The notes under the pieces are model-generated. The model saw nothing but the letters and a program-made list of their open reading frames with translations. It was not told the origin of the DNA and searched no databases. Shown here piece by piece: positions 57,901-64,000 of a DNA stretch of 64,000 nt (its first letter is position 1; each line of letters starts with the position of its first letter). The stretch covers positions 9,882,675-9,946,674 of the forward strand of contig NC_030854.1 of the NCBI RefSeq assembly GCF_000208745.1, written 5' to 3'. The DNA comes from Theobroma cacao (lineage: Eukaryota; Streptophyta; Magnoliopsida; Malvales; Malvaceae). A program made the position numbers and the translations under genes.

Positions 57901-57946
57901 GTTTAGGCTTTAAAAGGAACAATTTTTACAAATCTATACCTAAGAA

Positions 57947-58238
57947 GTCGACCTTAGTGCATAAAGGGTTGACCTTGTGAAGTAAAAAGCAAGGGAAGTC
58001 TTGCATTTTGGTCCAAGATCGACTATATGCCCTCTATAGTCGATCTTAGGAAGGAAAAATGGGAGAAATGTAAACCTTCTGGTCCAAAATTGACTATAGA
58101 CCCTCCAAAGTCGATCATATGAAGAAAATTCTAGTCCAAGATCGACTATAAACCCTCCATAGTTGATCTTGAGAAAAGGAAATGGGTGAAACATAAAATC
58201 TTCAAGTCCAAGATCAATTACTGACCCTTCATAGTCAA
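57947..58238 (+). repeat. Array of paired GATCGACTATA-type palindromes (D copy 2)
   Basis: Five pairs with core starts at 57948/57969, 58019/58040, 58090/58111, 58142/58163 and 58214/58235. All pairs are 21 bp apart. Pair-to-pair spacings are 71, 71, 52 and 72 bp. The second pair is AAGATCGACTATA and TATAGTCGATCTT around tgccctc. The other spacers are gaccctcc, aaccctcc and gacccttc. Confidence 0.92.
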
Positions 58239-59813
58239 TCCTAGGTTACCCAGTCAGCCTAAAACCCAAAATTTTTTTCATTTCTCTCCTATTCCTTTGT
58301 TCTTCCATCTTTTTCTCTAAAATTTCACACCCATCAAAACCTTCGAACCCCAACAACAAATCTTGGATTCTAAGTGTTAAAGGTAAGGATTTTCACTCCC
58401 AAAAGCTTGATTTTCATGATTTTTGTTTTCTCTCTCAAAAAGCTAAGAATTTTTCTAGGTTTTCAAGATTTGGCTAAATCCTTCTTTGAAGTTCACCAAG
58501 GAGGAAAAATAGGTAAAATGAGTTTATTACTTAATGGGTATGAGGTTTAGATGAAAGTTTGGTAGAAATAAATGGAAATAAGTGAAGATTAAATAAGGTT
58601 ACAAAAGCTAGCATTTTTTCAAAGCTAGGATTTAATTAATAATTTGATGTTTTGATGTGTTTAAGGGAAGATTAAGCAATTAAGATGCATTTGTGAGCCG
58701 AAAGAAAATTGAGAGGATAAGGATCAAAGCTTGGCTATGGAACACCTTTAATTTGTTAATGTGAATGAGTTAAATTAAATGCATGTGATACATAACGCTT
58801 GTTAGAGGCGCTACCTTGGTAGTAGATTAAACTATATATGTAAATGTATATGAGTGCCTATATCCATGTGCCTAGGCTAGAAAAAAAATGTGGATTTGTG
58901 TGTGATTACTTATTTAGTGCAAGCCACGTAGGTGGTCAAAGTTGTGTAAGCCTAGACTTGGATGTCTAAAGGCTATGATGAACCCTTAGGCGTAGATTAC
59001 CTTAGGCGAATGATATGTTAAGAGAATTTGATCAAATGAAGCCTTAGAGATATAAAGGCACTTAGAACCTTAAACAAACTTATAGACGATTAAACCTCGA
59101 TAAATGTGATTTACGATATGTCATGGATACATGGAAAGATAAAGGCTTGATGGCCTCATTGTGGATTTGTGTTCTGTTCAAGGGATGAATTTCGGACGTT
59201 GATTTGACTTGTGGTTAAGTGGAATCCCGTCCCCTTGTGACCTTTTTATGCTTGTAGGGATGGTCATAAGCAAGGATAGTGGCACTAGTCCCACCCGTGA
59301 TTCCCACCTATGGTGCTTTGATGCCACCCATTTGAGAATACTCTGGGTGATGCTGACCATTGGGAGATTACTCCGGTTAATGATTTGATTTCTTCGCCAA
59401 CTGCTCTGATGTTGTGTGTGATTTGTTCTCCCCTCATATCTTCAGCAGGTGCGTGATTTGTTTCTTCACCAATAACTTTGCTTTGAGCATGATTTGATTT
59501 TCCACCGATTGGTCACCAAGCATGATTTAGCTATGTTTGGGCAAAGACCACTCGATGATTTGATTCTATGTGTGTGTATGATATGAGATAAAGTTCGAAA
59601 GGCTTAGATAAATTTGATTTCAAATTGATGAAAAACCCCGACAATTAGAGTGTGCCATGAAGAATGACTTGAACGACTTTGAATGGCTTAGATGATAAGC
59701 CTAATGATTGAGTGATGATATTTGGAGACATTAGGGATGATGGTATGCCTCTATATTGGGATATGTCTATTAGAATATGTGTATGCACCGATACTGCAAT
59801 ATCTTTTATATGT

Positions 59814-59832
59814 TATATATATATATATATAT
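59814..59832 (+). repeat. (AT)n microsatellite
   Basis: Perfect TA/AT alternation in D copy 2. Confidence 0.85.
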
Positions 59833-60301
59833 GATTTTGTTATCTGTACCACTCATTGAGTATTAGAGTACTCACCCATTTATGTACCATGTACAGATTC
59901 ATAGACCACAAGTCTGCATGGTAAAGGTAGTCTAGTGACGGATTGATTTTGGCATCCGATAGGTCACTCCTCATGTTCACTTTGCTACGTCAGTCACAAG
60001 CTTCCACTTTGTGTTTAGTTTGTTGTATATGTAGGCATGCTGTGCCATACAAACTTATGTAAAGGTTGATATGTACAAACCCACCTTGGATGGCCAATGT
60101 GTGGCCTTATGGATATTTCTATGAATTATGTGTTAGGGATAATGTAATATGTTGAACTTAAAGTTTATTTATGAATATTTGGTTATGAACTCCCTTAGCT
60201 ATGTGTTACATGATTTTGAACTCTAAGCCTTGCTCGGGTTTAGTGAGCTTGCCTACTAGGCTCGTACATCGGTCACCCCTAGGCTGAGTCGTGACAAAGA
60301 A

Positions 60302-62013
60302 CAAAAGGCTATTACTTCTATAGTCCTCAAGATAAGAAAGCTTTCGTTAGTGCGAATGCCACTTTCTTAAAGGAAAAGTTTGTGAGAAATCACAAACCTA
60401 AAAGTAAAATTGTCTTAGAAGAATTGTCTGATCCTTCAAACTTAGGAGTTAATTTTAAAGATATCAGAACACAGTTTTGATTTAAGGATTGAAACAAAAA
60501 CACAACTTGAACATCAAATAGTGGTGCTTAGATGTAGTGGGAGGGTTATGAGACAACTAGAGAGACACATGGGTTTGGGAGAAAACATGATTTCACTATC
60601 AAATGAACATGAATCTGACCCTATTACTTAAAAGGCAGCTCTTAATAATGTAAATGCTAAGGAATGGCATAACAATGAAACCTAAGTTAGACTCCATGGA
60701 TTCCAACAAAGTCTGGACTTTAGTAAATTCACCTGAAGGGATAAAACCCATAAGATGCAAATGGATTTACAAAAGAAAAAGAGGAAGCGATGGGAAAGTG
60801 GAGACCTTCAAGGCTAGACTAGTGGCCAAGGGTTTTATTCGAAAATAAGAGATTGACTATTAGGAAACCTTCTTGTCGATTACTATGCTTAAAATCCATC
60901 AGGATCCTTTTGACCATAGCTACACATCTTGATTATGAGATATGGTATATTGCTGTCAAGATCACATTTTTAAATGGGGATCTTGAATAACGCATTTATA
61001 TGGCTTAACCAAAAGGTTTCATTAAAAAAGTTCACGAGCATAAAGTTTGTGAATTACATAAGTCCGTATATGGACTCTAGCAAGCATCTAGGTCTTGGAC
61101 CATAAGATTTGATACTACTATCAAATCATATGGTTTCCAACAAAATGTTGATGAACCTAGTGTCTATAAAAGGATACAGGATGAAAAGGTTATTTTCTTG
61201 GTTTTTTATGTTGACATTTTACTCATTGGGAATGATGTAGGACTATTGTCAATAGTCAAAAGTTGGTTGAACTAACAATTTAATAAGAAGGATTTTGGAG
61301 AAGTTAGCTATGTTTTAGGGATCAAACTTATAAGGGATCGTAGGAACAAACAGACAGCATTATCACAAGCATCCTACATAGACAAGATTTTGGCCAAGTT
61401 TGCTATGCAAGATTCCAAGAAAGGTTTTACGCCCTCTCAACATGGAATCAAACTTTTTAAAGAGATGTCACCTAAAACTCTATAGGAAGTTGAAAACATG
61501 AGACGGATTCCATATGCATCTGTTGTTGGAAGTCTCATGTATGTTATGTTGTGTAGTACGCTAGATATTTGCTATGTAATTGGATTGGTTAGCATATTTC
61601 AATCTAACCCAAGCACGAAGCACTAGACTGTGGTCAAGCGCAATCTTAAATATCTCCGTAGAATAAAGAATTACATGCTTGTATATTCTAAAAGTGACCT
61701 TGTGGCAACAGGGTACACTGATTCAAATTTTTAGTTTGATGTTGATTTTAGGAAATTGACATCAAGATCTATTTTCACCTTAAGAAGAGGAGCCATAGTT
61801 TGGACAAGTGTAAAGCAATCTTGTATTGTGAACTGTACTATGAAGGCAAAGTATGTTGCAGCTTATGAAGCTGCAAAGGAAGCTGTATGGCTCCATAAAT
61901 TCCTTTTCAACTTTGAAGTAATTCTAGATGTGGACAAGCCCATTACACTCTATTGTGATAACAATGGAGCATGGATAACTGAAAAATACCATGAAATCAT
62001 AGAGTAGCAAAAC
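60302..62013 (+). pseudogene. Element O reverse transcriptase and RNase H
   Basis: Resumes the O pol frame with KGYYFYSPQDKKAF, through the linker to RVT_2 ([38 protein letters not shown] about 60690-60848). The catalytic box is altered (FYVDILLIGND near 61208; YVDD expected). Then KKDFGEVSYVLGIKLI, DICYVIGLVS and RNase H, 61756-62013 (VKQSCIVNCTMKAKYVAAYEA, YCDNNGAW). Several stops are present. It would have copied element O RNA. Confidence 0.88.
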
Positions 62014-62203
62014 ATATTGAGATGAAGTATCATCTCATTTGAGAGATCATACAATGTGGAGAAGTACTTGTAAAGAAAATTCCAACAGAACAGAACCTTG
62101 ATGATCCATTCATAGAAAATCTAACACAAAAGAGTTTCAAAGGTCACTTAGAAGGTCTCACAATGAAGGATATGTCATACTTGCTTGAGGGCACGTAGGA
62201 GAT
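62014..62203 (+). other. Element O pol tail and polypurine tract
   Basis: Remnant of the C-terminal RNase H sequence, then the purine-rich gcacgtaggagat at 62191-62203 just before the LTR. Confidence 0.65.
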
Positions 62204-63263
62204 TGTTAAGAATTTGAGAATATGGAGCCTCGGAAAACAAGTATATTTTCCTAGTCATTTCCATTTTTTTTATTTGTAATGAAAGTACATTTGATAATAA
62301 GACGAAAAACAAATTCCCTGATGCTTGTCAAGGTAAGCATTTATTATCTAGTTATAAAGATGCCAAGTCTCTAATGAAGAATTAAAATATATTTGTGTGA
62401 AAAGGCATACATAGGAGACATGTATTTTAATAGAATCTAATATTGTTCACAGTTGAATAATAAAGCTAGTCATTTTATTACGTTAAGACTATAGTGTCTA
62501 GATTACTTCTAATAAAAAAAATGTGATTCACTTCTAGGGAATGATGAGTCTCAAATCATCGGAGAAGTTGACTTTGAATAATGACATTATAAAGTGAACT
62601 GGAATCACATGAGACCTAAGTTTAAGTTAGGCCATTTGCTTAAATTTTAATCTCACACTTATGCATTCGCTTATGGTAAAACTGTATTCCTTATGGATAG
62701 TGGACTTATGTTTTATCTCCTTATAATCTTTGATATACCATAGGCACTATCATTTTACTACATTGATCTAGACTTTGTATGTTAGAATTATAATTGAGGT
62801 GAGCATCTGGTAATATATATCCAAATATTGGAGTTCATAGTATTAACATCACTTTTAGTGGTTTCAAAAAGATTGGTGATTTATTCTAGGCCAAGTAGAT
62901 TGATGAATTAGTTACTCATCACATCTTAATACTCAAAAGATTAGATCTCAAGTATTGGATCACCAATTAGATGAAATTTGGGACTAAGGACAAAATTTAC
63001 ATAACGGGTAAAATAATAAATTCACCTTTTGTCATTGAATGGCTATGAAGGTTCGCGACATAAGGTTTGTCATTGGACAAACCAATATTAAATCTTACAT
63101 ATTGGGTATTTGTGAAACCCATAGTTTCCATTGCTGGTTAAATTAGACAATTAACTTGGTGAGCTTAGGAAACACAAGGACTAGCCAAAGAACCTTAATT
63201 CATCATTGAGAATTCACAACAAAAGGTTATGGAAGTCGTGGAAGGGAATTAGAATGGAAGTAA
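62204..63263 (+). repeat. 3' LTR of element O, left-hand part
   Basis: Starts TGTTAAGAATTTG directly after the polypurine tract. Sequence continues without coding potential until it is cut at about 63263. The missing right-hand part would correspond to 1-730. Confidence 0.6.
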
Positions 63264-63356
63264 GCCTTAAAAGGAACAATTTTTGCAAATTTGGACCTAA
63301 AAAGTCGACCCTAGTGCATAGAAAGTCGACCTTGTGAAGCAAAAACAGGGGAAGTG
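63264..63356 (+). repeat. Fragment of the D LTR family
   Basis: A 93-bp stretch matching 57907-58000 (about 84 per cent by eye), including one 21-bp-spaced GTCGAC pair (cores 63305/63326). It stops abruptly where a new LTR-like start begins. Confidence 0.8.
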
Positions 63357-64000
63357 TGTAACACCCCGTACCCTTGTATAGAAGCCAATAAGATCTTATC
63401 AATGAGCCAAGCAATCAATTGACATAAATTTAAGTGCCAAAGAGTGGTAACAGGTGAAAAAAATATTTTGAAATAAAATGATATTTTGTTAATAAAATAA
63501 TATTAAAATATTAATATTTTATCAATTGTTGAGATTAGTCATGGAGGAGGATTATATGACTAATCTAAGTAGGAGAGAAGAAGTAAGAAAGAATTTGGAA
63601 GAAAAACGACATTAGTGAGATCCTCTTGTCTTTATTAAATAAAGCTAAAGCAAGTAAGTATGTATTTAAATATTATGGTGATACTTTGGTGAAGTGCAAA
63701 TTTTATATTTTGTTTGTACACGTGTAAAGAAAAGAAAATAAGAGGAAATTGGCATTAAAGAAATGTTGGAAGGACCAAATTGTAAAGGATGAAAAGTTTG
63801 GAGTGGCATATGGTAAATAAGGAAAAGTTTGAGGACTTACGTGCAATTTCAACATTTGAAGTTAAATGTGAATTTACTAACCAAGGGAAGTTAGATTATG
63901 TGCGATATGAGATGTACATGTGAATTCACTATTACATGCAAATTATAACATGCAAAAAGAAGAAGTTAGTCGAGAACATGTGGGACCTTTACCATGTGAA
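63357..64000 (+). repeat. Start of another LTR-like sequence, truncated by the window end
   Basis: Begins TGTAACACCCCGTACCC, the kind of start seen in plant Ty3/gypsy LTRs and in decayed form at the D left end. The rest is AT-rich and non-coding. Confidence 0.5.

Larger units (their letters stand above)
4788..60296 (+). mobile_element. LTR-type insertion D (long LTR, internal domain absent) with nested insertions
   Basis: Flanked by a 5-bp target duplication with one mismatch, aggaa at 4783-4787 and aagaa at 60297-60301, which interrupts and restores the O pol frame. The right end is GTCGTGACA. The left end (ttcaacacccct) looks like a decayed TGTAACACCCC start. Removing the nested elements leaves about 6.1 kb: one long LTR-like copy (4788-6665, 17142-17498, 25260-25320, 56498-57900) followed directly by a second partial copy (57901-60296). 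No gag or pol belongs to D, so it is an LTR-only derivative. Ty3/gypsy origin is inferred only from ends and TSD size. Confidence 0.65.
57901..60296 (+). repeat. D LTR copy 2 (partial), back to back with copy 1
   Basis: Begins without an LTR-type start, directly after the end of copy 1, and lacks the first 450-800 bp of copy 1. It carries the palindrome array, the pyrimidine-rich leader-like stretch, the GGTAAG site and the conserved 3' end GTCGTGACA. No gag, pol or primer-binding site lies between the copies. Confidence 0.65.
1..63263 (+). mobile_element. Ty1/copia element O, the outermost host element, split by D
   Basis: Degenerate Ty1/copia retrotransposon read on the plus strand. Gag, protease and integrase lie at 2774-4787; the frame is cut inside the integrase-RT linker (residues VGYPKG) and resumes at 60302 with the expected continuation (KGYYFYSPQDKKAF). 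The 55.5 kb between are D plus its own nested insertions. The 5' LTR end and primer-binding site are near 730-744; the polypurine tract and 3' LTR start are near 62191-62204. The left LTR edge lies outside the window. Domain order (INT before RT) is diagnostic of copia. Many stops and lost catalytic residues show it is long dead. I do not assign a lineage. Confidence 0.85.

Noticed and set aside
57940..58194. Minus-strand frame with repeated YGGFIVDLG-like words
   Set aside because: An artefact of the D copy 2 palindrome array.
63214..63414. Minus-strand frame at the D fragment
   Set aside because: It crosses the junction of three unrelated repeats, so it cannot be a gene.

Overview
The window is repeat-filled intergenic DNA of a flowering plant, very probably a dicot. 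It is AT-rich and holds long LTR retrotransposons of both plant superfamilies and a plant-type L1 LINE with a C-terminal RNase H. The Ty3/gypsy proteins look most like those I associate with Malvaceae such as cacao, but that is recollection and not a search result. I see no host gene, tRNA, rRNA or CRISPR array. Almost every open frame belongs to a retroelement, and every retroelement gene is broken.

Layout. The oldest layer is one Ty1/copia element (O, + strand): its 5' LTR ends near 730, gag, protease and integrase run to 4787, and reverse transcriptase and RNase H resume at 60302, followed by a 3' LTR from 62204. An LTR-type sequence (D, 4788-60296) landed in the pol frame with a 5-bp target duplication. 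D then received three further insertions: a chromodomain-type Ty3/gypsy element A (6666-17141, perfect TSD cctag), a 7.8-kb LINE (17499-25259, minus strand, 16-17 bp TSD) and a Sirevirus-like copia element C (25321-56497, minus strand). C contains a second Sirevirus-like element B (25559-40982, minus strand, TSD ggatt) and two solo gypsy LTRs, S3 (49412-51857) and S4 (53009-56178). B contains two more solo LTRs, S1 (26492-29118) and S2 (34190-36813). The nesting is five levels deep (O > D > C > B > S1/S2), and nearly every junction is visible. The last 640 bases enter another LTR-like sequence.

How the genes work together. In each LTR element Gag forms the particle, and Pol (protease, integrase, RT, RNase H) copies and inserts the element. 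The LINE uses an ORF1 RNA-binding protein and an ORF2 endonuclease/RT/RNase H. B and C also carry an extra ORF downstream of pol with no obvious membrane segment or signal peptide.

Most notable signal. LTRs of apparently unrelated families carry arrays of short palindromes arranged in pairs. In D and C the two members of a pair are 20-21 bp apart, and successive pairs are about 52 or 70-74 bp apart, so all sites lie near whole turns of the helix. The palindrome sequence differs completely between families and between the two D copies, while the geometry and a CCCTC-like spacer are kept. This looks like a conserved regulatory or architectural grammar with a replaceable binding site.
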